A stretch of 64,000 bases of DNA, from assembly GCA_938085105.1 (NCBI GenBank), contig CALKGK010000035.1, forward strand, positions 1 through 64,000, written 5' to 3'. The translations under genes and the position numbers were made by a program. Source of the DNA: an uncultured Flavobacteriales bacterium. Lineage in GTDB: Bacteria; Bacteroidota; Bacteroidia; Flavobacteriales_D; Sanyastnellaceae. The notes under the pieces are model-generated. The model ran no database searches, was not told the DNA's origin, and saw only the letters and a list, made by a program, of their open reading frames with translations. Numbering within the stretch: position 1 is the stretch's first letter; each line of letters begins with the position of its first letter. Shown one piece after another: positions 8,921-17,940 of the stretch.

Positions 8921-9946
8921 GTGATTCACAACCTGAAAATATTTAGCCGGATATTCTATTCGCTGTTTACTGTATTTATAGTAATTGCGATAGGCAGCTT
9001 GGGCTACATGTTTATTGAGGGCTATTCCTTCATTGAGTCGCTTTACATGACCGTCATTACCGTTTCAACGGTTGGTTTTGGCGAAGTTCGACCCTTGAGT
9101 CCAACCGGAATGCTCTTCACCTCCTTCCTCATAGTGTCCAGCATCGGTACTTTTGCCTATACCATTTCAGCCATCACAACCTATTTTGTTGCCGGTGAAT
9201 ACAAAAACCTTTTTAAAACCAGAAAATTGGAAAAACGATTAGAGAAATTAAGCGGACACGTTATTGTTTGCGGATATGGTCGTGTAGGGGAAATGGCCTG
9301 TTCTGAGTTGGTAGATCACAATCAAGAGATCATCATTCTTGAAACGGCCTTGGACAAAGTGCACAGCTCACCAGAGGGCGATCGGATCACCGTTCTGGAA
9401 GGGAATGCCACCAAAGATGAAAACCTCATTCGCGCGGGGATTCATCGGGCAAAAGCCATCATTACTACCTTGCCGCACGATGCAGATAACCTGTATGTGG
9501 TGCTCACGGCCCGAGAGCTGAACAAGAACCTTGTCATCATCTCACGAGCTTCTCAAACGGAATCCTGCCATAAACTTCGAATTGCCGGGGCTACGAATGT
9601 CATCATGCCCGATAAAGTAGGAGGAGCACACATGGCTTCCCTTGTTGTGAACCCGGATGTGATTGAATTTCTAGACCACATTCGAATTCAAGGAGCAAGT
9701 GGAATCAACCTCGAAGAAGTGCAGTTTGAAGACCTTCCTGATAACTTCCGATATAAAACCTTGGGGGAACTCCAGCAGCACAACCGGTTTGGAATCAACA
9801 TCATCGGCTACAAGGCGGATGGGGATTACGTCATTAACCCAGGTCCAGAAACTCAGATTCTGCCAAAAAGCAAATTGTTTGTCTTGGGGAATCCAGATCA
9901 AATACGTTTACTAAATAGAATACTCGGAATACAAACTACTGTCTAA
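8921..9946 (+). CDS. Potassium channel with RCK (TrkA-N/TrkA-C) domain
   Basis: A 341-residue two-helix K+ channel subunit. Transmembrane segments at about 11-31 and 63-92 flank a pore loop whose selectivity filter is TVGFG (residues 50-54). A cytoplasmic RCK domain follows, with the Rossmann motif GYGRVG at 118-123 and an acidic residue at the end of the second strand (IIILETA), then a TrkA-C-like domain (about 250-335). The layout is that of MthK-type channels gated by ligand binding to the RCK ring. The start is GTG, directly after the preceding TAA; no in-frame ATG exists upstream of the first membrane helix. Confidence 0.9.
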   Translation: MIHNLKIFSRIFYSLFTVFIVIAIGSLGYMFIEGYSFIESLYMTVITVSTVGFGEVRPLSPTGMLFTSFLIVSSIGTFAYTISAITTYFVAGEYKNLFKTRKLEKRLEKLSGHVIVCGYGRVGEMACSELVDHNQEIIILETALDKVHSSPEGDRITVLEGNATKDENLIRAGIHRAKAIITTLPHDADNLYVVLTARELNKNLVIISRASQTESCHKLRIAGATNVIMPDKVGGAHMASLVVNPDVIEFLDHIRIQGASGINLEEVQFEDLPDNFRYKTLGELQQHNRFGINIIGYKADGDYVINPGPETQILPKSKLFVLGNPDQIRLLNRILGIQTTV

Positions 9947-9974
9947 ACGGACTTTCCTTCCGTAAAAACTTGGT

Positions 9975-9982
9975 TATATTTG
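9975..9982 (+). promoter_or_regulatory. -7 element upstream of the AGCS symporter gene
   Basis: TATATTTG is a perfect TAnnTTTG element. A TTT lies at 9953-9955, 19 bases upstream, in place of the usual TTG. Transcription would begin near 9988, so the TTG codon at 9980 cannot be the start and ATG at 10004 is preferred. Confidence 0.5.
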
Positions 9983-10003
9983 AGCCAAGCCAAAACCAAT
10001 TTT

Positions 10004-11893
10004 ATGTACAAGAACCTACTACGTTTTACTTTTTTCCTCCTTTTTACATCACTCTTGAGCACGGCTTTTGCCCAAGAAAATGCAGGAGATAAGCCGCCTA
10101 CCATGGATGAACGCATCAATGGATTTATGGAGCCCATCACCACGGGAGTGTCAAAAGTGATTTTCTATTCCTTACCCATTGGTGAAGAGATTGTAGTAGA
10201 ACGATACGATACAGCTACCACGCGGTATCGCATGGTTTTGGACGGAACCATCCCAACAGCAACAGTGGATTTAGAAGCTGATCCTTTAAAAGGAGTGCCG
10301 ATGATTCTCGATGTTACTCAAGAAGGAATGGTACTGAATTATGAGCTGGGGAATGGCAAAAAAGCCCAATCATTTGAAATTAAGGATGTAAACATAGGGA
10401 GCCCGATGGAAGTGCAGTTGTTGGATGGTTCGACTACGAGCATTCAAGTGGACGGACTCACACAAAACCTCCCAGTAGGTAGCAAGTTCAGAATCCTTCA
10501 CAAAAACATTGAAATTCCTTTTGTACTCATTTGGCTCGTAGTGGGAGCTTTATTCTTTACCTTCTTTTTCCGCTTTGTGAATATTCGTGGGTTTAAACAT
10601 GCCTTGGATGTTGTTCGAGGGAAGTTTGATGACCCAGATGATTCGGGAGAGGTGTCTCACTTTCAGGCGCTTACAGCTGCTCTCTCAGGGACGGTGGGTA
10701 TTGGTAACATCGCGGGTGTTGCAGTTGCGGTTTCTCTTGGTGGAGCAGGAGCTACTTTTTGGATGATCATAGCAGGTATTCTTGGTATGAGCACAAAATT
10801 CATCGAGTGTACGCTAGGTGTGAAATACAGAAAAGTGAATCCTGACGGATCCGTGTCTGGAGGTCCCATGTACTACTTATCAAAAGGACTCGAAAAACGA
10901 AACCTTGGAATGTTAGGTAAGATACTCGCTGTGCTTTTCGCTGTGGCGTGTATTGGAGGTTCTTTCGGTGGAGGGAACATGGTACAAATCAACCAGGCAA
11001 CCGCATTGCTCACTGAAGCTACTGGCGGTGTAGAATCATTTCTTTACCAGCGCGGTTGGATTTTCGGGGTAACAATGGCAGTTATTGTTGGAATCATCAT
11101 TATCGGAGGAATCAAGAGCATTGCTCGGGTAACCGATAAGATTGTTCCTTTTATGGTAGGGATCTACGTGGTTGCTGCACTCATCGTTCTTGCCATGAAT
11201 TTCAGCGCTATTCCAGCAGCATTTGGTGAAATCTTCGGAGGAGCTTTCAATTCAGAGGCGATGTATGGCGGTGTGATTGGAGTCTTGATTCAAGGTTTCC
11301 GTAGAGCCGCATTCTCCAATGAAGCTGGTATTGGTTCGGCGTCCATTGCACACTCTGCAGCTAAAACCGATGAGCCTATTTCTGAAGGATTGGTTTCTCT
11401 ATTGGAGCCATTTATCGACACCGTAGTGATCTGTACCATGACGGCCTTGGTAATTGTAATTTCCGATTATGGAAGCTTTACTGCCACAGAGGTGTTCATC
11501 AATGAGAAAGCTGGCGATCTCGATGCGATTGGATTGACAAGTAGCGCTTTTGCCCAAAGCATCTCTTGGTTCCCAATTGTTCTCACCGTTGCCGTGATTC
11601 TTTTTGCACTTTCCACCATGATCTCTTGGTCTTACTACGGATTGAAAGCATGGACCTATGTTTTCGGTGAAGGAAAAGCAGCGAACATCTCTTATAAGTT
11701 CATCTTCTGTCTCTTCGTCGTTGTTGGTTCTGCCATTAGTGCAAATCAAGTGTTCGATTTTGGTGATGCAATGATTTTTGCGATGTGTTTCCCCAACGTT
11801 CTTGGATTGTACTTCCTTGCACCAGAGATTTGGAAAGACCTTCAGAGCTATATGGCCCGAGTGAAATCTGGAGAAATTAAAAGATATAAGTAG
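10004..11893 (+). CDS. AGCS-family sodium:alanine/glycine symporter with inserted domain
   Basis: A 629-residue inner-membrane carrier that should import small neutral amino acids with sodium. The core is unmistakable: [43 protein letters not shown], and [16 protein letters not shown] cleavable signal peptide (1-24, AFAQ) precedes the re-entrant first segment (about 34-60, [17 protein letters not shown] to SLPIG). Instead of passing directly into the next membrane helix ([18 protein letters not shown], 172 onward), the protein carries about 110 residues (61-171) of charged, beta-strand-like sequence. This insertion is absent from the usual AGCS layout as I know it and must face the periplasm. 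Ten or so further membrane helices follow. The downstream HhH gene is 17 bases away. Confidence 0.9.
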   Translation: MYKNLLRFTFFLLFTSLLSTAFAQENAGDKPPTMDERINGFMEPITTGVSKVIFYSLPIGEEIVVERYDTATTRYRMVLDGTIPTATVDLEADPLKGVPMILDVTQEGMVLNYELGNGKKAQSFEIKDVNIGSPMEVQLLDGSTTSIQVDGLTQNLPVGSKFRILHKNIEIPFVLIWLVVGALFFTFFFRFVNIRGFKHALDVVRGKFDDPDDSGEVSHFQALTAALSGTVGIGNIAGVAVAVSLGGAGATFWMIIAGILGMSTKFIECTLGVKYRKVNPDGSVSGGPMYYLSKGLEKRNLGMLGKILAVLFAVACIGGSFGGGNMVQINQATALLTEATGGVESFLYQRGWIFGVTMAVIVGIIIIGGIKSIARVTDKIVPFMVGIYVVAALIVLAMNFSAIPAAFGEIFGGAFNSEAMYGGVIGVLIQGFRRAAFSNEAGIGSASIAHSAAKTDEPISEGLVSLLEPFIDTVVICTMTALVIVISDYGSFTATEVFINEKAGDLDAIGLTSSAFAQSISWFPIVLTVAVILFALSTMISWSYYGLKAWTYVFGEGKAANISYKFIFCLFVVVGSAISANQVFDFGDAMIFAMCFPNVLGLYFLAPEIWKDLQSYMARVKSGEIKRYK

Positions 11894-11910
11894 AACTTCA
11901 ACTGCGCTCT

Positions 11911-12861
11911 ATGGATTCGTTTTTTTGGTTTAGGAAGGAGGAATTCAGAGGAGTGATGGTGATTGTGCTGCTCTCTAGCGGACTTGCTCTATTCAGTGTT
12001 TACGCGAAAAAAGCTGCCCAAATTCCACCCTTGGATGAACAGCAGCGGAAGCACTATGAACAACTTTGGCTGGCTGAGGACCAAAAAAAGTTAGAAGAGG
12101 AAAAGCAGGTAAAACAATTCGAACCGCAAGAGGATGCCTTTAAAAAGGAACCTGCTTGGGAGCTTCACGGGGAGTTCGACCCCAACACTGCCCAAGATCG
12201 TGAATGGTTAAAACGCGGAATTAGCGAAAAACAACTAAAGAGCATTCGAAAATATTGTTCCTACGGAGCTCATTTTGCCTCTATCGACGATTTGAAGAAG
12301 GTTTATGTGCTTTCAGACGAATGGGTTGATTTCTATGCATCCGATTTTCAATTCCCTTCCCAACAACTGAGAGAAAAGCCAAAAGAGAACAAGGAGATTG
12401 AAGAAGGTCTGGGAGAAGAAGGAACAACCTTGGCTTCCGCTACCGTCGAAAAGCAAGAACGGTTGAACATTAACCTGGCAGACACCACGGCCTTTAAATC
12501 GATTTACGGCATTGGTTCATACTATGCCAATAAAATTGTAAAGTACAGGGAATCACTCGGGGGCTATCACAGCATGAATCAGCTCAGTGAAATCTATAAC
12601 ATGAGGGAAGAGGTGTTGCTTGTTCTTAATGAAAGCTGTTTTCTGGAGGAAGGAGACCAACAGTGTTTGCGGATTAATGAAGCAAGCGAAGAAGAACTCG
12701 CTCAACATCCTTACCTTAGCAGAAACCAAAGCAAGGCATTGGTGGCATTCAGGAATGAACACGGCCCATTTCACTCAGAACAAGAGCTCTTGAAATGTGT
12801 TGCACTGAACAAAGCCACTGTTTTGAAGATCAGGCCCTATTTATGTCTACAGACCCCCTAA
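11911..12861 (+). CDS. Membrane-anchored helix-hairpin-helix protein
   Basis: A 316-residue protein with one N-terminal membrane helix (about 15-31, VMVIVLLSSGLALFSVY), a charged linker rich in E, K and Q, and three ComEA-like helix-hairpin-helix units: about 88-150, 185-245 (LNINLADTTAFKSIYGIGSYYANKIVKYR) and 250-315 (INEASEEELAQHPYLSRNQ). HhH units of this type bind DNA without sequence preference; in ComEA they act outside the inner membrane during DNA uptake. Whether this protein does so is unknown. It overlaps apt by 19 bases and follows the symporter gene closely, so all three may be co-transcribed. Confidence 0.8.
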   Translation: MDSFFWFRKEEFRGVMVIVLLSSGLALFSVYAKKAAQIPPLDEQQRKHYEQLWLAEDQKKLEEEKQVKQFEPQEDAFKKEPAWELHGEFDPNTAQDREWLKRGISEKQLKSIRKYCSYGAHFASIDDLKKVYVLSDEWVDFYASDFQFPSQQLREKPKENKEIEEGLGEEGTTLASATVEKQERLNINLADTTAFKSIYGIGSYYANKIVKYRESLGGYHSMNQLSEIYNMREEVLLVLNESCFLEEGDQQCLRINEASEEELAQHPYLSRNQSKALVAFRNEHGPFHSEQELLKCVALNKATVLKIRPYLCLQTP

Positions 12862-13382
12862 TTCAAGAGATCAGAAATCACATCCGAGATGTAAACGATT
12901 TCCCAAAAGAAGGCATTGTTTTTAAAGACATTACGCCCATTTTTCAAAACCCGAAATTGTGCAAAGCCATCGTTCAACGCATGGCGGAAGAGTGCAGAAG
13001 TTTGAACATCGACGTGATCATGGGGGTGGAGTCAAGAGGCTTCTTTTTTGGTCTGCCACTCAGTTGGGAACTCGGTGTGCCTTTTGTGCCTGTGCGAAAA
13101 AAGGGTAAGCTACCCTACAAAACGGTGAATTACGATTATGATTTGGAATACGGCAGCGCGAGCATTGAAATTCACAATGACGCCATCGAAACAGGTCAGC
13201 GAGTGCTGATTCATGACGATCTCCTTGCAACAGGAGGAACAGCCGCCGCAGCCGCAGAGTTGGTGAAGATGTGCGGTGCACAAGCCGTGGGATTCTCCTT
13301 CCTTGTGGCTTTGGATTTTTTGAATGGAACAGAACGCCTAAAACCGTACAGTGAGAACTTTAGTATTTTAGCGCGCTATTAA
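12843..13382 (+). CDS. apt: Adenine phosphoribosyltransferase
   Basis: Salvages adenine with PRPP to AMP in the cytoplasm. The 179-residue length is usual. The PRPP-binding loop VLIHDDLLATGGTA spans residues 121-134, and the APRT signatures FKDITPIF and GVESRGFFFG occur at about 27-34 and 61-70. The start ATG at 12843 lies within the end of the HhH gene; a longer open frame from 12795 encodes unrelated residues and has been dropped. Confidence 0.95.
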   Translation: MSTDPLIQEIRNHIRDVNDFPKEGIVFKDITPIFQNPKLCKAIVQRMAEECRSLNIDVIMGVESRGFFFGLPLSWELGVPFVPVRKKGKLPYKTVNYDYDLEYGSASIEIHNDAIETGQRVLIHDDLLATGGTAAAAAELVKMCGAQAVGFSFLVALDFLNGTERLKPYSENFSILARY

Positions 13383-13450
13383 GAGAAGATGCTTCTCAAA
13401 AATGAAAGATTTGATAACCCGATCTCTAGGATCTCAAAACGTTTAAAGAA

Positions 13451-14590
13451 ATGAACTTTGAACAGAATGAAAACGAAAAGATGATTGCGCAGATGGTGCG
13501 CGATTTTGCAGAAAAGGAAATCCGACCCGCTTTTATGGAGTGGGACGAAAGCCAACACTTTCCCAAAGAACTCTTCCATCAAATGGGGGAATTGGGCTTG
13601 ATGGGAGTTTTGGTTCCTGAAGAATATGGAGGTGCTGGATTGGGGTACAATGAATACATCACCGTGATCTCTGAAATTGCTCAAGTTTGCGGCTCCATTG
13701 GATTATCCGTAGCTGCACACAACAGTTTGTGTACCGGACATATCCTCTCTTTTGGAAACGAAGCCCAGAAAAAGAAGTATCTCCCGAGTCTTGCCAGCGG
13801 AAAATGGATTGGTGCTTGGGGGTTGACCGAGGCGAATACCGGCTCCGACGCTATGCGTATGAAGTGCGTTGCGAAAAAAGATGGAAACGAGTGGGTGATC
13901 AACGGAGCAAAGAACTGGATTACTCATGGGATTTCTGGAGATGTCGCCGTAGTGCTTGCTCGAACAGGTGAACTTTTAGATAGTCGAGGAATCACCGCCT
14001 TTATTGTAGAACGAGGTACTCCAGGATTTAGTGGAGGAAAGAAAGAGAACAAACTAGGAATGCGCGCTAGCGAAACCGCGGAAATGATTTTTGAGGACTG
14101 TAGAGTTCCCGAAGAGAATGTGCTCGGTGAGGTGGGTGACGGATTCATTCAGGCCATGAAAATTTTGGACGGAGGAAGAATCTCCATCGGAGCCCTTTCT
14201 TTGGGAATCGCTAAAGGAGCCCTTTCAGCCAGCATCAAATACAGTAAGGAAAGAGAGCAATTTGGACAGAGTATTTCGAACTTCCAAGCCATCGCATTCA
14301 AGTTGGCAGACATGGCTACAGAGATCGAAGCTGCTGAAATGTTGTTGTACCAATCGGCATATTTGAAGAATACGGGACAGAAGATGACCAAAGAGTCGGC
14401 AATGGCGAAGTACTATGCTAGCGAAGTTTGTGTTCGTGCAGCCACGGAATCCGTTCAGATTTTTGGAGGATATGGATACACGAAAGACTATCCGGCCGAG
14501 AAGTATTATCGCGACGCAAAGCTTTGTACCATCGGAGAAGGAACCTCTGAGATACAAAAGTTGGTAATTTCAAGAGAGATATTGAAGTAA
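13451..14590 (+). CDS. Acyl-CoA dehydrogenase
   Basis: A 379-residue FAD-dependent acyl-CoA dehydrogenase that introduces the trans-2 double bond in fatty-acyl or branched-chain acyl-CoAs. The three usual domains are visible: N-terminal helices (1-120), the middle beta domain with [14 protein letters not shown], and the C-terminal helical domain with the FAD-binding [13 protein letters not shown]. The catalytic base is the glutamate in GEGTSEIQ at about residue 363, the position of the short/medium-chain group. Substrate range cannot be read from sequence. The rpsU promoter begins four bases after its stop. Confidence 0.92.
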   Translation: MNFEQNENEKMIAQMVRDFAEKEIRPAFMEWDESQHFPKELFHQMGELGLMGVLVPEEYGGAGLGYNEYITVISEIAQVCGSIGLSVAAHNSLCTGHILSFGNEAQKKKYLPSLASGKWIGAWGLTEANTGSDAMRMKCVAKKDGNEWVINGAKNWITHGISGDVAVVLARTGELLDSRGITAFIVERGTPGFSGGKKENKLGMRASETAEMIFEDCRVPEENVLGEVGDGFIQAMKILDGGRISIGALSLGIAKGALSASIKYSKEREQFGQSISNFQAIAFKLADMATEIEAAEMLLYQSAYLKNTGQKMTKESAMAKYYASEVCVRAATESVQIFGGYGYTKDYPAEKYYRDAKLCTIGEGTSEIQKLVISREILK

Positions 14591-14593
14591 GGT

Positions 14594-14623
14594 TTGGATA
14601 AAGCAAAAAAGTAATTATCTTTG
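14594..14623 (+). promoter_or_regulatory. Consensus promoter of rpsU
   Basis: TTG at 14594-14596, exactly 19 bases, then TATCTTTG at 14616-14623: a perfect match to TTG-N19-TAnnTTTG. Transcription should start around 14629, giving an 18-base leader AATTAAAAGAAAAGACA that contains no Shine-Dalgarno sequence. Confidence 0.8.
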
Positions 14624-14646
14624 CCCTCCAATTAAAAGAAAAGACA

Positions 14647-14835
14647 ATGCTTATTATTCCTGTTAAAGAAGGCGAGAACATAGAGAGAGCTCTCAAGAAG
14701 TTCAAGAAAAAATTTGAGCGTACAGGTACAATGCGTGCCCTTAGAGCTCGTCAGCACTATGTTAAGCCATGTGTTGCTCGTAGAGAAGCAATGAAAAAAG
14801 CGATATACAAAAACGGTTTGAATCTCGAAGATTAA
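14647..14835 (+). CDS. rpsU: Small ribosomal subunit protein bS21
   Basis: A 62-residue basic protein of the 30S platform, recognisable from MLIIPVKEGENIERALKKFK, the RTGTMRALRARQHY segment and a lysine/arginine-rich helix. In Bacteroidota bS21 helps hold the 3' tail of 16S rRNA away from mRNA, which accounts for the weak use of Shine-Dalgarno pairing in this phylum. The gene has its own consensus promoter and a strong terminator, so it is monocistronic. The leader is A-rich and carries no GGAGG. Confidence 0.96.
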   Translation: MLIIPVKEGENIERALKKFKKKFERTGTMRALRARQHYVKPCVARREAMKKAIYKNGLNLED

Positions 14836-14858
14836 GCCATTTTTAGAACGATATTTTG

Positions 14859-14892
14859 AAGCGGAATTCCTTAGGGGTTCCGCTTTTTTTTT
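14859..14892 (+). terminator. Intrinsic terminator after rpsU
   Basis: AGCGGAA at 14860-14866 pairs with TTCCGCT at 14878-14884, then a run of nine T from 14884 to 14892. A strong canonical terminator 25 bases after the stop codon. Confidence 0.88.
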
Positions 14893-14922
14893 GTGCAATT
14901 TTCTTAGCTTGTCTGCAGAAGA

Positions 14923-15831
14923 ATGGAATCCTTGGAAAATCACCTCAATCAGTTTTTAGATTATTTACAGGCTGAGAAGCGCTCGTCTTCGCACACCCTC
15001 ACGGCCTATGAGAACGATCTCAGGCAGTTCTTTGAATATGCTTTAGAGGAGTTTGAAGTGAATAGCGTGGAGGAGATCACCAGTTCGGTGCTTCGTTCTT
15101 GGCTTATGCTCTTGAACGGACTCAATTACGAGGCGCGATCAGTTCATCGAAAAATCAGCTCTTTGCGCACTTTTTTTAAGTATCTGCGAAGGGAAGGAGT
15201 GTGCGATCATGACCCAATGATGAATGTGAAAGGACCTAAAATTCCGAAGCGACTCCCGAGCTACGTCGAAGCGGAAGCGATGGAGCGTTTGATCTTGTTT
15301 TTATCGGAAGATGAAGAGAATCAAGACTATAAAGCACTTCGAGATCGACTCATTGTAACCCTTTTTTACGAAACCGGTATACGACTTTCTGAGTTGATTG
15401 GATTGAAGGTGAGCGACCTTGATGATCGGCAGCAAATTAAAGTTCTTGGTAAGCGCAATAAAGAACGAATATTGCCCATTACCAAAGAGTGCGCTGCTCT
15501 CATCGAAAAGAGTTTTGAATTGAGGAAGATGGAAGGAAAAAGCCTTGCGGATCAAGATGCACTTCTGCTCAATAATCAGGGCAAAAGACTGACTCCAAAA
15601 TTTGTTTATGGAAGAGTCAATCACTACCTTGGTAAGGTGAGTACAGTGCAAAAGAAAAGTCCGCATATTTTAAGGCATACCTTCGCCACACATTTGCTTA
15701 ACAACGGTGCTCATTTGAACACCGTGAAGGAGTTGTTGGGGCATTCGAATCTCAGTGCAACACAAATTTACACTCATAATTCGATCGAACAGCTCAAGAC
15801 CATTCATCAAAAAAATCATCCGCGAGGGTAG
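14923..15831 (+). CDS. xerC: Tyrosine recombinase, XerC/XerD type
   Basis: A 302-residue site-specific recombinase. The N-terminal SAM-like core-binding domain covers about 1-90; the catalytic domain holds the full set of residues: R154 (ETGIRLSELIG), K177, H248 and R251 (HILRHTFATHLL), H274 (LLGHSN) and the nucleophile Y283 (IYTH). This is the size and motif set of chromosome-dimer resolvases rather than of phage or transposon integrases. The setting (rpsU upstream, hpf 34 bases downstream, then the tRNA-tuf operon) is conserved housekeeping context in Flavobacteriia, not a mobile island. Choosing XerC over XerD is a guess based on that context. Confidence 0.88.
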   Translation: MESLENHLNQFLDYLQAEKRSSSHTLTAYENDLRQFFEYALEEFEVNSVEEITSSVLRSWLMLLNGLNYEARSVHRKISSLRTFFKYLRREGVCDHDPMMNVKGPKIPKRLPSYVEAEAMERLILFLSEDEENQDYKALRDRLIVTLFYETGIRLSELIGLKVSDLDDRQQIKVLGKRNKERILPITKECAALIEKSFELRKMEGKSLADQDALLLNNQGKRLTPKFVYGRVNHYLGKVSTVQKKSPHILRHTFATHLLNNGAHLNTVKELLGHSNLSATQIYTHNSIEQLKTIHQKNHPRG

Positions 15832-15865
15832 TGTGTTACCCAAGAGGATCTAAAACAGGATTAAT

Positions 15866-16165
15866 ATGCAATTACAAGTTCATTCCATCCATTTCGACGC
15901 TGATCAAAAGTTGATCGACTTCATTCAAGAGAAAATTGACAAGCTCAGTTTATTCCACGATCAAATCATCGGCGGCGAAGTATTCCTTCGTTTGGAGAAT
16001 TCAGACACGAACGAAAACAAGGTTGCTGAAATTAAATTACTGGTGCCAGGCAAGGATTTATTTGCCCGCAGACAATGTAAATCATTCGAGGAAGCTACTG
16101 ATGTTGCTGTGGAAGCACTCCGCAGACAAATCAAGAAGCACAAAGAGAAAATGAGGGCCTACTAA
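15866..16165 (+). CDS. hpf: Ribosome hibernation-promoting factor, short form
   Basis: A 99-residue protein of the HPF/RaiA family, lacking the C-terminal dimerisation domain of long HPF. The beta-alpha-beta-beta-beta-alpha pattern is evident: MQLQVHSIHFDADQKL, then a helix with KLSLFHDQI, three strands and a C-terminal basic helix RRQIKKHKEKMRAY. It binds the decoding centre of idle 70S ribosomes in slow growth. It is co-directional with the xerC-like gene and ends 59 bases before the terminator that overlaps the tRNA/tuf promoter. Confidence 0.9.
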   Translation: MQLQVHSIHFDADQKLIDFIQEKIDKLSLFHDQIIGGEVFLRLENSDTNENKVAEIKLLVPGKDLFARRQCKSFEEATDVAVEALRRQIKKHKEKMRAY

Positions 16166-16194
16166 AAAAAAGTAAAAATTTTCGGACTTAATTT

Positions 16195-16224
16195 TTGCGC
16201 AGAGAAAAAGAGTTATTACATTTG
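16195..16224 (+). promoter_or_regulatory. Consensus promoter of the tRNA-tuf operon
   Basis: TTG at 16195-16197, 19 bases, TACATTTG at 16217-16224: a perfect Bacteroidota promoter. Expected transcript start is about 16229-16231. Its last base is also the first base of the terminator stem listed next, so promoter and terminator are superimposed. Confidence 0.85.
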
Positions 16225-16257
16225 CACTCCCTTAGAAAACGGGGAGTGCTTTTTTTT
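16224..16257 (+). terminator. Terminator of the xerC-hpf unit, overlapping the tRNA-tuf promoter
   Basis: GCACTCCC at 16224-16231 pairs perfectly with GGGAGTGC at 16242-16249, ten-base loop, then eight T (16250-16257). Read-through RNA from hpf forms the full hairpin. RNA initiated at the overlapping promoter would begin near the end of the 5' arm and retain at most two or three of its bases, so it should escape termination. Confidence 0.85.
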
Positions 16258-16287
16258 GAAAAGTATTCGCAGAGGAAAAGGGGAGAT

Positions 16288-16361
16288 GCCGATGTAGCTC
16301 AGTTGGCCAGAGCAGCTGATTTGTAATCAGCGGGTCGGGGGTTCGAATCCCTCCATCGGCT
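16288..16361 (+). tRNA. tRNA-Thr (anticodon TGT)
   Basis: Acceptor GCCGATG pairs with CATCGGC; D-arm GCTC..GAGC, anticodon stem CTGAT-TTGTAAT-CAG with TGT, T-arm GGGGGTTCGAATCCCTC. 74 bases; CCA is not encoded. First of four tRNAs ahead of tuf. Confidence 0.95.
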
Positions 16362-16387
16362 CAGTTCTTTGAACTATTATTACCTGA

Positions 16388-16469
16388 GGGGAGATACTCA
16401 AGCGGTCAACGAGGACAGACTGTAAATCTGTTGGCTACGCCTTCGCAGGTTCGAATCCTGCTCTCCCCA
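16388..16469 (+). tRNA. tRNA-Tyr (anticodon GTA)
   Basis: Acceptor GGGGAGA pairs with TCTCCCC; anticodon loop ACTGTAAATC gives GTA; a long variable arm (class II) is present as expected for bacterial tRNA-Tyr; T-loop GTTCGAATC. 82 bases; CCA not encoded. Confidence 0.95.
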
Positions 16470-16494
16470 CACACATTGCATAAAAAAGAAATTA

Positions 16495-16568
<74 letters not shown>

Positions 16569-16579
16569 TATTTTTTTTT

Positions 16580-16651
<72 letters not shown>

Positions 16652-16723
16652 CAATTAGGATTATAAGAGTATTAGAGTAAGAATTTATTAAACAAAGAGT
16701 AGTAATTTAAACAAATCAAGGCT

Positions 16724-17911
16724 ATGGCTAAAGAAAATTTTGACCGTTCGAAGCCGCACCTCAACATTGGTACCATTGGTCACGTTGACCACGGTAAGAC
16801 CACTTTGACTGCTGCGATCACAACTGTGCTTGCGACGGATGGGTTGGCCCAAACAAGAGATTTCTCTTCTATTGACAACGCTCCTGAAGAGAAAGAGCGC
16901 GGTATCACAATTAACACTTCACACGTAGAATATGAAACGGGTAACCGTCACTACGCACACGTTGACTGTCCAGGTCACGCCGATTATGTGAAGAACATGG
17001 TAACTGGTGCTGCTCAGATGGATGGTGCAATCTTGGTTGTAGCTTCTACTGACGGACCAATGCCACAAACACGTGAGCACATCCTTCTAGGACGTCAGGT
17101 AGGTATTCCACGTATCGTTGTATTCATGAACAAAGTGGATATGGTTGATGACGAAGAGCTACTTGAATTAGTAGAGATGGAAATCCGTGATCTTCTTTCT
17201 TTCTACGAGTATGATGGAGATAACTCTCCAGTAGTTAAAGGTTCTGCACTTGGTGCGTTGAACGGAGAAGCGAAGTGGGTTGACACTGTGAAAGAATTGA
17301 TGGATGCAGTTGATAACTGGATCGAAATTCCACCACGTGATAATGAAAAGCCATTCTTGATGTCTGTTGAGGACGTATTCTCGATCACAGGTCGTGGAAC
17401 TGTTGCAACAGGTCGTATCGAAACAGGTGTAATCAACACCGGTGACGAGGTTGACATCTTGGGGATGCAAGAAGATAAATTGAAATCAACCATCACAGGG
17501 GTAGAGATGTTCCGTAAGATCCTCGACCGTGGTGAAGCTGGTGACAACGTAGGTCTATTGCTTCGTGGTGTTGATAAGAAAGAGATTAAGCGTGGAATGG
17601 TAATCGCCGCTCCTAACTCAATCACTCCTCACACTGAGTTTAAAGCTGAGGTGTATATCTTGAAAAAAGAAGAAGGTGGACGTCACACTCCATTCCATAA
17701 CAAATACCGTCCACAATTCTACTTCCGTACGACTGACGTAACTGGAGAGATTGAATTGGAAGCTGGTCGTGAAATGGTTATGCCTGGTGACAACGTTTCC
17801 ATCAATGTAAAATTGATCGTTCCCGTAGCTATGGACAAAGGTCTTCGTTTCGCAATCCGTGAAGGTGGACGTACCGTAGGTGCAGGTCAGGTAACTGAAG
17901 TAGTTAAGTAA
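16724..17911 (+). CDS. tuf: Elongation factor Tu
   Basis: A 395-residue GTPase that delivers aminoacyl-tRNA to the ribosome. G1 is GHVDHGKT (about 19-26), G3 DCPGHADY, G4 NKVDM, followed by domain II with [15 protein letters not shown] and domain III ending [11 protein letters not shown]. Codon choice is visibly biased (GGT, CGT, AAC), as for the most highly expressed genes. It is preceded by four tRNAs and followed by a long hairpin and tRNA-Trp, the usual Bacteroidota arrangement. Confidence 0.98.
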   Translation: MAKENFDRSKPHLNIGTIGHVDHGKTTLTAAITTVLATDGLAQTRDFSSIDNAPEEKERGITINTSHVEYETGNRHYAHVDCPGHADYVKNMVTGAAQMDGAILVVASTDGPMPQTREHILLGRQVGIPRIVVFMNKVDMVDDEELLELVEMEIRDLLSFYEYDGDNSPVVKGSALGALNGEAKWVDTVKELMDAVDNWIEIPPRDNEKPFLMSVEDVFSITGRGTVATGRIETGVINTGDEVDILGMQEDKLKSTITGVEMFRKILDRGEAGDNVGLLLRGVDKKEIKRGMVIAAPNSITPHTEFKAEVYILKKEEGGRHTPFHNKYRPQFYFRTTDVTGEIELEAGREMVMPGDNVSINVKLIVPVAMDKGLRFAIREGGRTVGAGQVTEVVK

Positions 17912-17940
17912 TTAACGAACTCAGTCCTAAATAAATTGAC

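Noticed and set aside
14923-15831. Tyrosine recombinase as sign of a mobile element
   Set aside because: Size and motifs are those of chromosome-dimer resolvases and the neighbours are ribosomal and tRNA genes; no att-like repeats or cargo genes were seen near the tRNA cluster.
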